Origin: an uncultured Colwellia sp.
GTDB lineage: Bacteria; Pseudomonadota; Gammaproteobacteria; Enterobacterales; Alteromonadaceae
Direction: 5' to 3'
DNA length: 64,000 bases
NCBI GenBank assembly: GCA_913062815.1
Contig: CAJXWZ010000007.1
Location: 62,001 to 126,000, forward strand
Part shown: one piece after another, positions 49,032-59,283 of the stretch
Position numbering within the stretch: the stretch's first letter is position 1
Layout: each line of letters opens with the position of its first letter
The notes under the pieces: generated by a model
Seen by the model: the letters and a program-made list of their open reading frames with translations, nothing else
Databases searched by the model: none
What the model was told of the DNA's origin: nothing
Made by a program: the position numbers and the translations under genes

Positions 49032-50053
49032 CAGGGGGTTACCAATTTACGGTTAAAGCTCACTGAGCTGGCAATCTTTTTAGCCGTTTCTAATGGAATT
49101 TTTCCGACCACGCTAACTTCAATACTATTTATTACTTGATTGAGTACTAAAGTTGCTCCGTCATTGGCAAATTCAACTGCCCTTTGCTTATCCTTACTAG
49201 GATTTACGTACACAGATATATCAACTAAACCATCATTAAAAAGTATGAATTCAACGGCTTGCTTACTAATATTAATTCTATGCCTGTCAGACTTTATTGG
49301 CGCAAAACCATCAGGTAACCAATTAACTTGCCATGCTAAATCGGCATTTTTTTGTTTGGCTGCAATATCAATTATTTTCGGTAACTCTGTAGTTTGCAAC
49401 TGCTTTAAATTTTCAGAAATAACATCGGTAATCTCCAAATGGGTAAATTGAATTTGCTCAAGCAATTTTCCTGCACGAGTGATGGCAGCTAACTTTAACA
49501 ATAGACCACTTTCTTGATCTAACCAGAGCCAATATCCAAATCGATGGCTGTCTTTAGGTACAATACGAATTAACTGTGCTGCTCTACCTAAAACTCTATT
49601 TTTACCGACAGAAACAAAGTGATAATTATTTTCAAGAACACTGACATCACGGCCAAATACCGGTGGAATTGGCCCACTTATTTGAGCAGAACTAATAGAA
49701 TAAGGCGCATATTCTGGTTCAATATAACTAACAGTATTATTGATTCGTAATATATCCCGACGAGGCCCATTAAGTAACGCTAAAATTTCAAGTTCTACCG
49801 AAGCTTCACCATCAATGGCTTCTTTTGACTCACTTTCTTTGGTTGCTTTATCAACAATGCCATGAAGCCAATGGTATGGTTCGGCTTGATTATTTTTAAC
49901 AACAACAAATGAAGTATTGAAATTTAATTGTCTTAGTGACTCAGAAAGACGCTCTAAGGATAGTTTGGCTTGTTCCGCATCCGCAGCATTTGCAGAAAGA
50001 CTTGCAAGTAGACTGATAGAACAAGTGATGACAAATAACAAAAATGACTTCAT
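49031..50053 (-). CDS. rseB: Sigma-E regulatory protein RseB
   Basis: RseB is a periplasmic protein that binds RseA and protects it from DegS cleavage until it senses off-pathway lipopolysaccharide or lipoprotein. The 340-residue sequence has a cleavable signal peptide ending near SANAADA. Its LolA-like fold is indicated by LNFNTSFVVVKNN, NGPRRDILRINNTVSYIEPEY and RIVPKDSHRFGYWLWLD. It follows rseA after about 110 bp, a longer gap than in E. coli. Confidence 0.95.
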   Translation of the reverse strand: MKSFLLFVITCSISLLASLSANAADAEQAKLSLERLSESLRQLNFNTSFVVVKNNQAEPYHWLHGIVDKATKESESKEAIDGEASVELEILALLNGPRRDILRINNTVSYIEPEYAPYSISSAQISGPIPPVFGRDVSVLENNYHFVSVGKNRVLGRAAQLIRIVPKDSHRFGYWLWLDQESGLLLKLAAITRAGKLLEQIQFTHLEITDVISENLKQLQTTELPKIIDIAAKQKNADLAWQVNWLPDGFAPIKSDRHRINISKQAVEFILFNDGLVDISVYVNPSKDKQRAVEFANDGATLVLNQVINSIEVSVVGKIPLETAKKIASSVSFNRKLVTP

Positions 50054-50165
50054 ATTTTCTCGAAATTATAGACATTAAAAAAGTGAATAGCTTGAATATA
50101 TTATACTCAACTTATTCACTTTTTATAAAGGGATAAATAGTAACAAACAATAACAGTTTACCGTG

Positions 50166-50786
50166 TTAGTTAGCTTTATCTAACTCAACTTCTTCATCGA
50201 TACTTTTCTTATCAGTATCTTGTACTGCACTCAATTTAATTTGTTGTTGATGGTCAGATAATAAAGCTTGAAAACGACGTTGTTGCTCAATTCTTTGCTC
50301 AAGTACAGCCTGTTGCTGAGATTTACTATTTTGCTGATAGTTAAAACTCACTGGGTTAGCAAAACCACCTAATGGTTTAGTTTGCACTACCTGCGTTGGG
50401 GTAATAATCTCATTATTATCAACAGTATTTTGTTGTACACCCAAAATCATTAACCCTGCTGCTGAAGCAGCAATCGCTAATTGACCAACCGGTTTTACAA
50501 ATTGAATTACTTTCGCTTTTATAGCACTAGACATTGTCGACATTGCATTTGGTGCAAGTACTGTCGGTTCTAATTCAATAGCGGATGCTATTTGCGTTGA
50601 CAGATCTAACTGTAATGCTTGCGGGATTTCATCACGAATGACATCACCAATCAAATGGTAACTTTGCCATGTTTCTGATAAGTGTTCATCCTTGAGCATT
50701 TCATCAATAGCTTGCTGTGATCTTTGATCGGAAGCACGATAGTTATCAACTAACGATGATATTGTCTCAAATTTACTTTCACTCAT
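50166..50786 (-). CDS. rseA: Anti-sigma-E factor RseA
   Basis: RseA is the inner-membrane anti-sigma factor that sequesters RpoE. The N-terminal cytoplasmic domain (FETISSLVDNYRASDQRSQQAIDEML...ETWQSYHLIGDVIRDE) matches the sigma-binding part of the family. A hydrophobic segment (GQLAIAASAAGLMILGV) at about residues 101-117 is the membrane span. The rest is periplasmic and rich in glutamine (QQQAVLEQRIEQQRRFQ), where RseB and DegS act. It follows rpoE by about 80 bp. Confidence 0.94.
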   Translation of the reverse strand: MSESKFETISSLVDNYRASDQRSQQAIDEMLKDEHLSETWQSYHLIGDVIRDEIPQALQLDLSTQIASAIELEPTVLAPNAMSTMSSAIKAKVIQFVKPVGQLAIAASAAGLMILGVQQNTVDNNEIITPTQVVQTKPLGGFANPVSFNYQQNSKSQQQAVLEQRIEQQRRFQALLSDHQQQIKLSAVQDTDKKSIDEEVELDKAN

Positions 50787-50867
50787 ACTTTAACCTTTTA
50801 ACTCATACCTAATATTAGGTACTTAAAATTGATTATTGTTTACGAATTTTTCTCTCTGCTACTAAAA

Positions 50868-51446
50868 CTAACCGTTAAGTAGCGGTTTAATCTTTTTCTC
50901 TATGGCATCACGAGCTCGAAAAATCCGAGAACGTACTGTACCCACCGGGCATTCCATAATAGTTGCTATTTCTTCATAACTTAACCCTTCAATTTCTCGA
51001 AAGTTAATAGCAATCCTCAAATCATCAGGTAATTGCTCAATCGTATCAAAAATAACTTTTTTAATTTCTTGTGTTAATAACACTTTTTCTGGTGAGGCGT
51101 TTTCTCTTAATGCTTCACCACCATCATAAAATTCGGCATCTTCTACGTCTACATCATTGCTTGGTGGTTTACGTCCTAAAGCAACACTGTGGTTTTTCGC
51201 GCAATTTACTGCAATACGATATAACCAAGTATAAAATGCGCTTTCACCTCTAAAGTTAGGTAATGCCCGATAAGCTTTAATAAAAGCTTCCTGTACTATA
51301 TCTGGTACATCACTGTGATTATTTACATAACGAGACACTAAATTAGCCACTTTATGTTGATACTTAGTTACTAACAGGTTGAAGGCATTTTTATCGCCTT
51401 GTTGCACCCGTTCGACCAATGCTTGGTCGACACTCTGTTCGCTCAT
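50868..51446 (-). CDS. rpoE: Extracytoplasmic stress sigma factor RpoE
   Basis: RpoE (sigma-E) directs transcription of envelope-stress genes. The 192-residue protein starts MSEQSVDQALVERVQQGDKNAF and has region 2 (DVPDIVQEAFIKAYRALPNFRGESAFYTWLYRIAVNCAKN). Region 4 contains INFREIEGLSYEEIATIMECPVGTVRSRIFRAR. The length and sequence closely follow E. coli RpoE. It heads rseA-rseB-rseC, and a sigma-E-type promoter 85 bp upstream indicates autoregulation. It is divergent from nadB, the usual arrangement. Confidence 0.98.
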   Translation of the reverse strand: MSEQSVDQALVERVQQGDKNAFNLLVTKYQHKVANLVSRYVNNHSDVPDIVQEAFIKAYRALPNFRGESAFYTWLYRIAVNCAKNHSVALGRKPPSNDVDVEDAEFYDGGEALRENASPEKVLLTQEIKKVIFDTIEQLPDDLRIAINFREIEGLSYEEIATIMECPVGTVRSRIFRARDAIEKKIKPLLNG

Positions 51447-51530
51447 TTGAGCCGTTTCTCCTATCTATACCCATTCAATTCTCGGGTAAAAAATCACTTT
51501 ACACATTTGGCTCATAACAAACGCATAAAT

Positions 51531-51557
51531 TAAGACTACTCATTTTAGAAAAAGTTC
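51531..51557 (-). promoter_or_regulatory. Sigma-E-type promoter of rpoE
   Basis: On the minus strand GAACTT (51552-51557) is followed after 15 bp by GTCTTA (51531-51536). This fits the sigma-E consensus (GGAACTT, N15-16, GTCTAA) and lies about 85 bp upstream of the rpoE start codon. Autoactivation is the known E. coli pattern and is inferred here. Confidence 0.82.
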
Positions 51558-51656
51558 TTTTTTATTTTACTTTTTTTACAACTTAGACTTATTCACGATG
51601 TTTAGCCCTATTATCAAGTGCTAATAAACGTTAATATCGCACTATGATAACTGATT

Positions 51657-53333
51657 ATGCCTGACATAGAAATCAACGCGATTATGAATCAACAAAACAA
51701 TTGTGACGTTTTAATTATAGGAAGTGGTGCCGCTGGATTAACACTAGCACTACATTTAGCAAAAAATGCTGATGTTGTTATTTTAAGTAAGGGACCACTG
51801 AATGAAGGTTCTACCTATTACGCTCAAGGCGGCATAGCAGCAGTGTTCGATGAAAATGACAGTATTGAAGCTCATGTATCTGATACTCTCATTGCAGGAG
51901 CAGGATTGTGTGATGAGCAAGCCGTTCAATATACCGCTGAAAATGCTAAAGCGTGCCTTGACTGGCTGATAGCTCAAGGTGTTGATTTTGATAAGGAAGA
52001 GAGCCATGAAGGCGAACAGAAATATCATTTAACCCGTGAAGGCGGTCATAGTCATCGTCGAATACTTCATGCGGCCGATGCAACCGGAAAAGTTATTCAA
52101 ACTACCTTGGCTCAGCGAGTAAAGCAGCATTCTCGTATTAGAGTTTTCGAACGCTACAATGCTATCGATCTTATTTGCGAACAAGCTCAAGAAGAAAACG
52201 ATATTAAACAATGTATAGGCGCTTATTTATGGAATAGAAATAGTGAAAGAGTAGAGAGTATTTACGCTCAAAAAACTATTTTAGCAACAGGTGGCGCAAG
52301 TAAAGTTTACCAATATACTTCAAATCCTGATGTCGCTAGCGGCGACGGCATTGCCATGGCTTGGCGAGCAGGCTGTCGTGTTGCCAATATGGAATTTAAT
52401 CAATTCCATCCAACCTGTTTATTTCACCCTGATGCTGGTACTTTTTTATTAACTGAAGCCCTACGTGGCGAAGGAGCAAAGCTAAGGCGACCTGACGGTA
52501 GTCGATTTATGCCAGCTTTTGATGAACGCGCCGAATTGGCACCACGAGATATCGTCGCACGTGCAATAGACTTTGAAATGAAGCGATTGGGCGTTGATTG
52601 CATGTACCTAGATATTAGTCATAAGCCCAGCGAGTTCATTAAACAACATTTTCCTACCATTTATCAGCGTACAAAAGCTTTAGGTATAGACATAACCAAA
52701 CAACCTATTCCTGTGGTCCCTGCTGCTCATTATACTTGTGGCGGTGTGATGATAGATCAACACGGAAGAACGGATATTCAGCAACTTTATGCCATTGGAG
52801 AAATGTCATATACAGGGCTCCATGGAGCAAATCGCCTAGCAAGTAATTCATTGTTGGAATGCTTGGTTTATGCACGTGCCGCTGCTTTAGAAATTAGTCG
52901 TTCCTTAACGCAAAATAATTCATTCAAAAAACTCCCCCGTTGGGATGAGAGCCGAGTGACTGATTCAGATGAAGAAGTAGTTATTCAACATAATTGGCAT
53001 GAACTTCGGTTATTTATGTGGGATTATGTCGGTATTGTCAGAACAACAAAAAGGCTAGAGCGAGCCTTGCATCGTGTTGAATTATTGCAAAGAGAAATCC
53101 AAGATTATTATCAAAATTTCAGAGTGACTAACAACTTGCTTGAATTAAGGAATTTAGTGCAAGTGGCAGAATTGATTATTCGCTGTGCGCTTAAGCGAAA
53201 AGAAAGCCGAGGTTTGCATTACACTTTAGACTTTCCTGAAACGTTAGCGCAATCTAGGCCGACTGTACTTTCACCTAAAGGAAATGGCAATAGCAATCTT
53301 AATCCCGACAAGAGTGCTGTAACTGAGAAATAA
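51657..53333 (+). CDS. nadB: L-aspartate oxidase NadB
   Basis: NadB is the FAD enzyme that oxidises aspartate to iminoaspartate, the first step of de novo NAD synthesis. The FAD-binding motif is [13 protein letters not shown] near residue 20, followed by [31 protein letters not shown] lies in the C-terminal half. With 558 residues it is longer than E. coli NadB because of an N-terminal addition and a C-terminal tail ([19 protein letters not shown]). An in-frame ATG at 51684 would give a more typical N-terminus. The 3' end overlaps the convergent ygfX frame by 35 bp. Confidence 0.96.
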   Translation: MPDIEINAIMNQQNNCDVLIIGSGAAGLTLALHLAKNADVVILSKGPLNEGSTYYAQGGIAAVFDENDSIEAHVSDTLIAGAGLCDEQAVQYTAENAKACLDWLIAQGVDFDKEESHEGEQKYHLTREGGHSHRRILHAADATGKVIQTTLAQRVKQHSRIRVFERYNAIDLICEQAQEENDIKQCIGAYLWNRNSERVESIYAQKTILATGGASKVYQYTSNPDVASGDGIAMAWRAGCRVANMEFNQFHPTCLFHPDAGTFLLTEALRGEGAKLRRPDGSRFMPAFDERAELAPRDIVARAIDFEMKRLGVDCMYLDISHKPSEFIKQHFPTIYQRTKALGIDITKQPIPVVPAAHYTCGGVMIDQHGRTDIQQLYAIGEMSYTGLHGANRLASNSLLECLVYARAAALEISRSLTQNNSFKKLPRWDESRVTDSDEEVVIQHNWHELRLFMWDYVGIVRTTKRLERALHRVELLQREIQDYYQNFRVTNNLLELRNLVQVAELIIRCALKRKESRGLHYTLDFPETLAQSRPTVLSPKGNGNSNLNPDKSAVTEK

Positions 53334-53796
53334 CATTAGATAAACAAGAAAAATCTTGTTTATCTAAGCTATCACGATAAATAAAATACCATGAATCTGC
53401 AACACGCACTTTCGTTTCACCTAGGGCGTTTAAGTTTTTAACTGGTTGTAAAACTAGCCAACACCCTAAAAAACTAAAACGACTACTGACCTGTAGTTGA
53501 TAATAATTATTACTATCGAAACAACAACGCCCTTGAGCAGTTATTTCAAATATTGCAATAACTGCTTGTTGACTGTCTGTTCTCCCTAACCAAAACCCAG
53601 ACAAGGCAATAGCCATTACCGCCGCCCCTAACGAAAGATGATAAGCATAAGTAAAAAAAATTAGCCCTAACAGCAAAAATAAGGTGCTGTAGACGAAAAA
53701 AAGTATAACTCTATAACGCGATTTTCTAACGCAGATTTTAAACTTTGACGCGGTTAAGAATAAATTGCACCATGGTGTTAAGCTCGCTGTTTTCAC
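53299..53796 (-). CDS. cptA: YgfX (CptA)-type membrane protein, start uncertain
   Basis: The frame directly downstream of sdhE encodes two adjacent hydrophobic segments ([19 protein letters not shown] and [16 protein letters not shown]), then a soluble tail rich in aromatic residues. This fits YgfX, the small membrane protein encoded with SdhE in E. coli and named CptA as part of a toxin-antitoxin proposal. There is no ATG near the expected start. The nearest plausible one is GTG at 53794-53796, inside the end of sdhE with a 59-bp overlap and AAGG three bases upstream. That gives 165 residues. A longer frame to 53928 would lie mostly in sdhE and is less likely. Confidence 0.65.
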   Translation of the reverse strand: MKTASLTPWCNLFLTASKFKICVRKSRYRVILFFVYSTLFLLLGLIFFTYAYHLSLGAAVMAIALSGFWLGRTDSQQAVIAIFEITAQGRCCFDSNNYYQLQVSSRFSFLGCWLVLQPVKNLNALGETKVRVADSWYFIYRDSLDKQDFSCLSNVISQLQHSCRD

Positions 53797-54037
53797 AAAC
53801 CTTGTGCCCCATAAACCAAGCAAATAAGTCAGGGTCTTGCTCGGTGAGTAAACGTTCAAAGATATACTGATCTTTGAGCGATAAATCATCATAAGCTTCT
53901 TCAACAAAAGGGATAAAAAGCACATCAAGCTCTAACATTCCTCGACGACAGGCCCACTTTAACCTAGCCTTATTTACTCTTGGTTGAGCACCAATCGATT
54001 GCGAGTCAGATAATTGTGTATTCACTTCGGTTGACAT
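53738..54037 (-). CDS. sdhE: FAD assembly factor SdhE
   Basis: SdhE (YgfY) promotes covalent flavin attachment to succinate dehydrogenase. The family core KWACRRGMLELDVLFIPFVEEAYDDLS, with the conserved RGMLELD, begins near residue 29. EQDPDLFAWFMGHK follows. The 99-residue protein has about 20 extra N-terminal residues compared with E. coli, and no better internal start was evident. It is followed by the overlapping YgfX-type frame and is divergent from ygfZ, the familiar sdhE-ygfX/ygfZ neighbourhood. Confidence 0.95.
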   Translation of the reverse strand: MSTEVNTQLSDSQSIGAQPRVNKARLKWACRRGMLELDVLFIPFVEEAYDDLSLKDQYIFERLLTEQDPDLFAWFMGHKVCENSELNTMVQFILNRVKV

Positions 54038-54187
54038 ATATAAGCTACCTAAAAATAAAGTTAGTCATATTGTAACAATAACACCAGTTTACTCGCCAAT
54101 TAATTGTGCTTTTTTTACTTCTAAGCTTGATTTTTAAACATTCAACCATATTTAAGCTCTATCAACCATTGTAACGTTCATTTACCT

Positions 54188-55165
54188 ATGCCGCTAAATA
54201 TTGAAACATACTTACCTTCCCTTGAACAATTGCCAAGTACCTATGCAATTTCGTTATCGCATTACAATGCCATTTCTTTAGCCGGAGATGAACAAAGTAA
54301 ATATCTGCAAGGACAAGTGACCTGCGATGTAAATTCAAGTACAGCACACAGCTTACTTATTGGTGCACATTGCAATGCAAAAGGTAAGGTATTTAGTGCC
54401 TTTCGACTCATTAACCGGGGCAATGCTCATTTACTTATACAACCAAAAGCGACTCTGGACATATCAATTAGAGAATTAAAAAAATTTGGTGTTTTCGCTA
54501 AAGTTGAAATAACACGAACAGATAACTTGAGCTTTTACGCCTTAGTTGGAGCAGAAGCAACTCAAATATTGCAAAACAACTTTTCCCGTATTCCTGATAG
54601 CCTAAACCCAGTAGTGCAATCTGGCTCCACTTCGTTAGTTTATATTGCGGGTAACCAAAATCGTTATTTGTTGATAGATGAAGCTGCGATTTTAGAACCT
54701 ATTATGACCCAAATCAAATTGCCAGTATTTCCTAACTCAGTCTGGAACTTACTTGAAATTAATGATGGTTTTGTACAGCTAGCCAGCGAAGCAAGTGGAG
54801 AATATGTACCTCAAATGCTTAATTTACAAGCTATTAACGGCATTAGTTTTACCAAAGGCTGTTATTTAGGGCAAGAAACTGTCGCACGTATGCAGTATTT
54901 AGGCAAAAACAAGCGAGCGCTTTATTCATTAAAATTTAAAACTAATACCCCATTTTCAAGTGATGACGCCATTGAAAAACAACTGGGCGATAATTGGCGT
55001 AAAGCTGGTGAAGTTTTATCATGTTACCAAAGTGAAGATGGCACTAGTTATGTGCAAGCAATTCTAGGAAGTGATGTCGAAAACACCACAAGCTTGAGAT
55101 TAAAGTCACAGCCTGATGTAGTAGTCACTATACAGCCTTTACCTTATTCGCTAGTATCCGAATAA
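54188..55165 (+). CDS. ygfZ: Folate-binding Fe-S cluster repair protein YgfZ
   Basis: YgfZ is a tetrahydrofolate-binding protein needed for the activity of certain iron-sulfur enzymes. The diagnostic motif KGCYLGQE starts at K223, with the conserved cysteine C225 in KGCYxGQE. The N-terminal GcvT-like domain (LAGDEQSKYLQGQVTCDV, GAHCNAKGKVFSAFRL) is intact, and the 325 residues match the E. coli size. It is divergent from sdhE. slyD begins 42 bp downstream on the same strand. Confidence 0.96.
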   Translation: MPLNIETYLPSLEQLPSTYAISLSHYNAISLAGDEQSKYLQGQVTCDVNSSTAHSLLIGAHCNAKGKVFSAFRLINRGNAHLLIQPKATLDISIRELKKFGVFAKVEITRTDNLSFYALVGAEATQILQNNFSRIPDSLNPVVQSGSTSLVYIAGNQNRYLLIDEAAILEPIMTQIKLPVFPNSVWNLLEINDGFVQLASEASGEYVPQMLNLQAINGISFTKGCYLGQETVARMQYLGKNKRALYSLKFKTNTPFSSDDAIEKQLGDNWRKAGEVLSCYQSEDGTSYVQAILGSDVENTTSLRLKSQPDVVVTIQPLPYSLVSE

Positions 55166-55207
55166 TCAAAAAAAGATTACATTTACTATTATAACCGTGG
55201 AAAGAAT

Positions 55208-55699
55208 ATGAAAATCACTAAAAATTCAGTTGTTGTTATGCACTACGCTGTATCTGACAGCGAAGGTACACTTATTGATAGCTCTTATGATCACAAGCCT
55301 ATGGCTGTTATTCAAGGTACGGGCTATTTAATTCCTGGCTTAGAAGATGCCATACTTGATCATCAAGCAGGTGATAAATTTGAAGTAGCCGTTGCTTGTG
55401 AACAAGCCTACGGTGAACGTCATGATGACTATGTACAAACAGTACCGAAAGAATTATTACAAGGTGTTGAAGATCTTGCTGTTGGCACACAATTACGTGC
55501 CACCACAGACGATGGTGAACAAACTGTGATAGTGATAGACATGACTGACGAGGAAGTGACTGTTGATGGTAATCACCCACTTTCAGGTATCGATTTAAGC
55601 TTTGATGTTGAGATTCTAGAAGTGCGTGAAGCGACAGCAGAAGAACTGGCTCATGGTCATATTCATAGCGAAGGAGAAAGTTGTGGAGGTAACCATTAA
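55208..55699 (+). CDS. slyD: FKBP-type peptidyl-prolyl isomerase SlyD
   Basis: SlyD is a cytoplasmic prolyl isomerase, chaperone and nickel-binding protein. The FKBP halves (MHYAVSDSEGTLIDSSYDHKPMAVIQGTGYLIPGLEDAI and GIDLSFDVEILEVREAT) surround an insert-in-flap region. The C-terminal tail ends AHGHIHSEGESCGGNH, a short metal-binding sequence rich in His and Cys. The 163 residues are fewer than in E. coli because the tail is shorter. Ribosome binding site GGAA precedes the ATG. Confidence 0.95.
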   Translation: MKITKNSVVVMHYAVSDSEGTLIDSSYDHKPMAVIQGTGYLIPGLEDAILDHQAGDKFEVAVACEQAYGERHDDYVQTVPKELLQGVEDLAVGTQLRATTDDGEQTVIVIDMTDEEVTVDGNHPLSGIDLSFDVEILEVREATAEELAHGHIHSEGESCGGNH

Positions 55700-55709
55700 C
55701 AACTAAATA

Positions 55710-55754
55710 TAGGTGAGCAGTTTTGCCGATATTGCTTTACTATAAGCTCACCTA
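55710..55754. terminator. Possible bidirectional terminator hairpin, slyD/yajQ
   Basis: TAGGTGAGC (55710-55718) and GCTCACCTA (55746-55754) form a perfect 9-bp inverted repeat around a 27-nt loop between two convergent genes. No clear T run follows on either strand, so a terminator role is uncertain. Confidence 0.5.
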
Positions 55755-55764
55755 CAAATGTTTA

Positions 55765-56247
55765 CTAATCTTTAAAATTAGTAAACTGGAAAGATTGCGC
55801 TAGTTCAGCTTTTCTCACCATAGCCATAACCGCTTGCAAATCATCACGTTTTTTACCAGTAACTCGCACTTGTTCCCCTTGAATAGCCGCTTGTACTTTA
55901 AACTTTTCAGCTTTGATCAACTTTATTACCTTTTTGGCAACATCTTGCTCAATCCCTTCCTTGAAAGTAACTTGTTGACTCCAGTTTTTACCGGTAGCAG
56001 AAGCATTCCCTAACGTCATTGCTTTAGCATCGACTTGACGTTTAGTTAATTGACTACGTAACATATCGCTAAGTTGTTTTAATTGAAAATCACTTTCGGA
56101 TTTAATGGTAACAACTGGACTTTTCCATTCAAAACTGGCCTCAACACCACGGAAATCAAACCGATTGGTTAATTCGCGATTGGCGTTTTCTACCGCATTA
56201 CGAACTTCTTCGATATTGATTTCAGATACGATATCCATTGATGGCAT
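55765..56247 (-). CDS. yajQ: YajQ-family nucleotide-binding protein
   Basis: This 160-residue protein belongs to the UPF0234/YajQ family, with the start [33 protein letters not shown] and a GxSATGKNW-like middle ([19 protein letters not shown]). It ends [32 protein letters not shown]. Family members bind nucleotides, and some bind cyclic di-GMP as effectors with LysR-type regulators, but that role is not shown for this protein. It is a single gene divergent from the VanZ-like gene. Confidence 0.95.
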   Translation of the reverse strand: MPSMDIVSEINIEEVRNAVENANRELTNRFDFRGVEASFEWKSPVVTIKSESDFQLKQLSDMLRSQLTKRQVDAKAMTLGNASATGKNWSQQVTFKEGIEQDVAKKVIKLIKAEKFKVQAAIQGEQVRVTGKKRDDLQAVMAMVRKAELAQSFQFTNFKD

Positions 56248-56394
56248 AATTATTCTCTTAGCTTTTAATTAAATATATGCGCATTATACCTAGAGACAAA
56301 CAGCAAACAAGCGAGGGTTAACTGATTTTATCAGTTCAAAAATATTATTGGCATGGTAAAATACTATCATCCCTTTTTTTACGATTGATAATTT

Positions 56395-56811
56395 GTGAAA
56401 GCTAAACACCACCTTTTATTTTTTATATTACTCCTCGCTAGTGCTAGTTTACTGTTCTTTTCCAGTGAATTATTGTTACCAGAATCGATTAAAAAATTAG
56501 TTTTTCGTTCTCCTCAAATAGACACCATTGGTCATTTTATTGGTTTTTTCGTTTTAACTTGGCTAGTGTCATCCATTTTAAAGCTATCACTGCTTAGTAC
56601 TTTATTTACATTGAGTTTATATGCAGCGTTAAGTGAGTTAGGTCAGCTTTATTTAGGTTTTCGAAATGCTGAGTTTAGCGACTTTTGGGCCGATATCGCC
56701 GGAATATCTCTGTATATATTACTTAAATATAGCTATTTGAAGTACAAAATATTCACGCTCAAAAGAATGATTAAAATAGAACAAGTGGCCAAGGCAAAAC
56801 TATGCCAATAA
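56395..56811 (+). CDS. VanZ-like membrane protein
   Basis: This 138-residue protein has four hydrophobic segments. The central motif DTIGHFIGFFVLTWL and the later ELGQLYLGFRNAEFSDFWADIAGI carry the conserved His, Glu and Asp-containing pattern of the VanZ-like family. The family function is unclear apart from teicoplanin resistance in enterococci, and no glycopeptide-resistance genes are near. The start is GTG at 56395. The stop overlaps the panE start by 10 bp, which suggests coupled translation. Confidence 0.8.
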   Translation: MKAKHHLLFFILLLASASLLFFSSELLLPESIKKLVFRSPQIDTIGHFIGFFVLTWLVSSILKLSLLSTLFTLSLYAALSELGQLYLGFRNAEFSDFWADIAGISLYILLKYSYLKYKIFTLKRMIKIEQVAKAKLCQ

Positions 56812-57749
56812 ATATACTTATTGTTGGCCAAGGAGCTATAGGCCTACTCTGGTATCATCATATCCAAACCCTTAAGAACAGCAACGCACAGCATGATGAA
56901 ATAAACCTGCATTTAATGAGTTCATCTCAAGCTCAGTCTGCTGATGCTCAATATTCATTTATCAATAATGTAGGGCAACAAATTACCGGCAAAGTTAACT
57001 TCGCCCAATCTCAACAAATATATGACGCTGATTACATTTTATTGTGCGTAAAGTCGTTTCAGGTATCTGCTGCACTTAATCAAATAACGAATAAATTAAA
57101 TATTAATGCTGCTATTGTGTTAGCGCACAATGGTATGGGGACAATCAATGAAATAAGCGATGCAGTCATCTCACGACATAATATTTACGCTTTACTCACC
57201 ACTCATGGTTGCTTGCGCAATTCCCCTTTGACTATAACCCATACCGGTGTTGGCAGCTCAGATCTTGGCTTGATTTCAGGTAAAACGGATCACAATCAGC
57301 AAAAAACACTAACTCATATACTAAGTGCAGCCCTACCAGACGTACTTCACCATGAAAACATCAAGCTAAAACAATGGTTAAAATTAGCCATTAATTGTGT
57401 CATTAATCCTTTAACGGCCATTAATGATATTAATAATGGCGAAGTCAATGACAAGATTTTTTTACCGATGAAAAAAAGAATTCTGGCAGAAGTTGTTAAT
57501 GTCGCTAAGTTTAGCGACATTAATTTGTCATTAGATGAATTAATGCAAAGGGTAGAAAGAGTAGCACAATTAACCGCTAAAAATAGCTCATCAATGCGTT
57601 GCGATATTCTAGCAAAGCGCAAAAGTGAAATTGACTATATCAATGGCTACATCCATCAATTAGGAATTAAATATGATATTGCCACACCAGAAAACTCTAA
57701 GCTGTGGCAAGCTGTCAAAAACCTAGAAACTAAGGTCGGTACACTTTAA
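56802..57749 (+). CDS. panE: 2-dehydropantoate 2-reductase PanE
   Basis: PanE reduces ketopantoate to pantoate with NADPH in pantothenate synthesis. The 315-residue protein has the nucleotide-binding start [19 protein letters not shown], the middle [13 protein letters not shown], and the catalytic lysine region [26 protein letters not shown]. The final helix has [21 protein letters not shown]. The N-terminal Rossmann motif is GQGAIG, slightly different from the usual GAGAIG or GTGALG. Its 3' end overlaps the convergent thiI gene by 20 bp. Confidence 0.93.
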   Translation: MPINILIVGQGAIGLLWYHHIQTLKNSNAQHDEINLHLMSSSQAQSADAQYSFINNVGQQITGKVNFAQSQQIYDADYILLCVKSFQVSAALNQITNKLNINAAIVLAHNGMGTINEISDAVISRHNIYALLTTHGCLRNSPLTITHTGVGSSDLGLISGKTDHNQQKTLTHILSAALPDVLHHENIKLKQWLKLAINCVINPLTAINDINNGEVNDKIFLPMKKRILAEVVNVAKFSDINLSLDELMQRVERVAQLTAKNSSSMRCDILAKRKSEIDYINGYIHQLGIKYDIATPENSKLWQAVKNLETKVGTL

Positions 57750-59190
57750 CGTTGCTAAAGCCATTATCAAGCAAATATAACGCTTGTAGCTTACTCATCA
57801 CACCGTGATCACAATACAGTAAATAATCTTTACTCATATCTAAATCGCCAAACTGTGTGGCAAGTTTATAAAAAGGAATATGCTTAACTTCGACGTTATC
57901 AAACTCTAACGGACTGTCTTCTTCTTCTTCAGGAGACCGAATATCGAGCACAACTGCATTTTCACTGATATCTTCGACTAAATCTACTGCGGTAATTTCT
58001 TCTTCAGTTTCTTTACCAATATCACGTATATCGAAAACGCGCGTTTCACTGACAACTTTATCAAGAATATCAAAGTCAAAGTTGCCTTCTTCTGCTTCTA
58101 CTTTAGCAAGTACCGCTTTAACGGTTGGCTTCTTAGAAATAACACCACAATATTCGGGAATAGTTTTTGCAAAATCTTCTGTACCAATTTTGCGTGCTAT
58201 ATCAATAATATCTTGCTTATCATAGGCTGCTAACGGGCGTAAGATTAACGTATCGGTAACGCGATTAATAACATTTAGGTTAGTTAAGGTTTGGCTAGAA
58301 ACTTGTCCTAAACTCTCGCCAGTGACTAACGCTTGAATCTTGCCTTTTGCAGCTATTGTGCTGGCCGCTCGCATCATCATACGTTTAAGTACTACACCCA
58401 TTTGGCCATTTTCAACTTTTTCTAAAATCTCAGCAACTACTGGCTCAAAATCAACGGCAAAAAACTTAATTTTGTGTGAGGCACCAAATTTATTCCACAA
58501 GTAGTAACTCACTTGTTTTACGCCCACTTCATGTGCTGAACCACCAAGATTAAAGAAGCAATAATGCGTGCGAGCACCTTTTTTTATCATTTGGTAACTA
58601 GCAACACCAGAATCAAACCCACCTGACATAAGCGATAAAACATCTTCCTGTGTGGCTATTGGAAAGCCACCAAGTCCTTGGTGACGTTCGGTAACAATAA
58701 AGAGATCTTTATTTTTTATTTCTAAACGGATGGTCACATCAGGTTTACTTAGCTTAACTTTAGCGCTTTCTACCGCCTGATTTAAACCTCCACCTACATA
58801 CTGCTCTACTTTAAGTGAATTAAAATCGTGTTTACCAGTTCGTTTCGCGCGTACACAAAATGTTTTATTCTCAATAGTTTTTGCATGAATGGCTAATGTT
58901 TTTTCATATATATCATGCACATCAATAAAGTCTGATTGCTGTACTTCTAAGAACATCGGCACGCCGGGAATGCATTTTAAGGCGTCAACTAAACGTTCAC
59001 GATTCTCAGCACTATTATTTTTGGTATTTACTTCAACATTATCCCAATTCATACGCGTGGTTACTTGCTCGTCAACACGACGTAAGACATTTTTGATGTT
59101 TGACTCTAAAATTTTAGTGAAACGTTTACGAACAGGGCGAGATTTAATAGTGATTTCAGCTTGCAGCTTTACGATAAATTTCATCGACAA
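57730..59190 (-). CDS. thiI: tRNA 4-thiouridine / thiazole sulfur transferase ThiI
   Basis: ThiI makes 4-thiouridine at position 8 of tRNA and supplies sulfur for the thiazole part of thiamine. The 486 residues contain an N-terminal ferredoxin-like and THUMP region and a PP-loop with [15 protein letters not shown] conserved cysteine lies in [13 protein letters not shown]. The C-terminal rhodanese domain has its persulfide cysteine at C460 in YCDHGVMS. The presence of the rhodanese domain matches the E. coli type. The 3' end overlaps panE by 20 bp in a convergent orientation. Confidence 0.97.
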   Translation of the reverse strand: MSMKFIVKLQAEITIKSRPVRKRFTKILESNIKNVLRRVDEQVTTRMNWDNVEVNTKNNSAENRERLVDALKCIPGVPMFLEVQQSDFIDVHDIYEKTLAIHAKTIENKTFCVRAKRTGKHDFNSLKVEQYVGGGLNQAVESAKVKLSKPDVTIRLEIKNKDLFIVTERHQGLGGFPIATQEDVLSLMSGGFDSGVASYQMIKKGARTHYCFFNLGGSAHEVGVKQVSYYLWNKFGASHKIKFFAVDFEPVVAEILEKVENGQMGVVLKRMMMRAASTIAAKGKIQALVTGESLGQVSSQTLTNLNVINRVTDTLILRPLAAYDKQDIIDIARKIGTEDFAKTIPEYCGVISKKPTVKAVLAKVEAEEGNFDFDILDKVVSETRVFDIRDIGKETEEEITAVDLVEDISENAVVLDIRSPEEEEDSPLEFDNVEVKHIPFYKLATQFGDLDMSKDYLLYCDHGVMSKLQALYLLDNGFSNVKVYRP

Positions 59191-59283
59191 GTAACCTAAA
59201 TATTAACGGTTGAGAATTGGCGCGCATTATATACTATTACCAAGCTGCAAGCGACAAGTACAAAGCTCGCGCTAGAATAACCC

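Noticed and set aside
53797..53928. Longer YgfX frame starting at 53928
   Set aside because: The extra part is the alternative frame of conserved sdhE codons and would add residues unlike the YgfX family.
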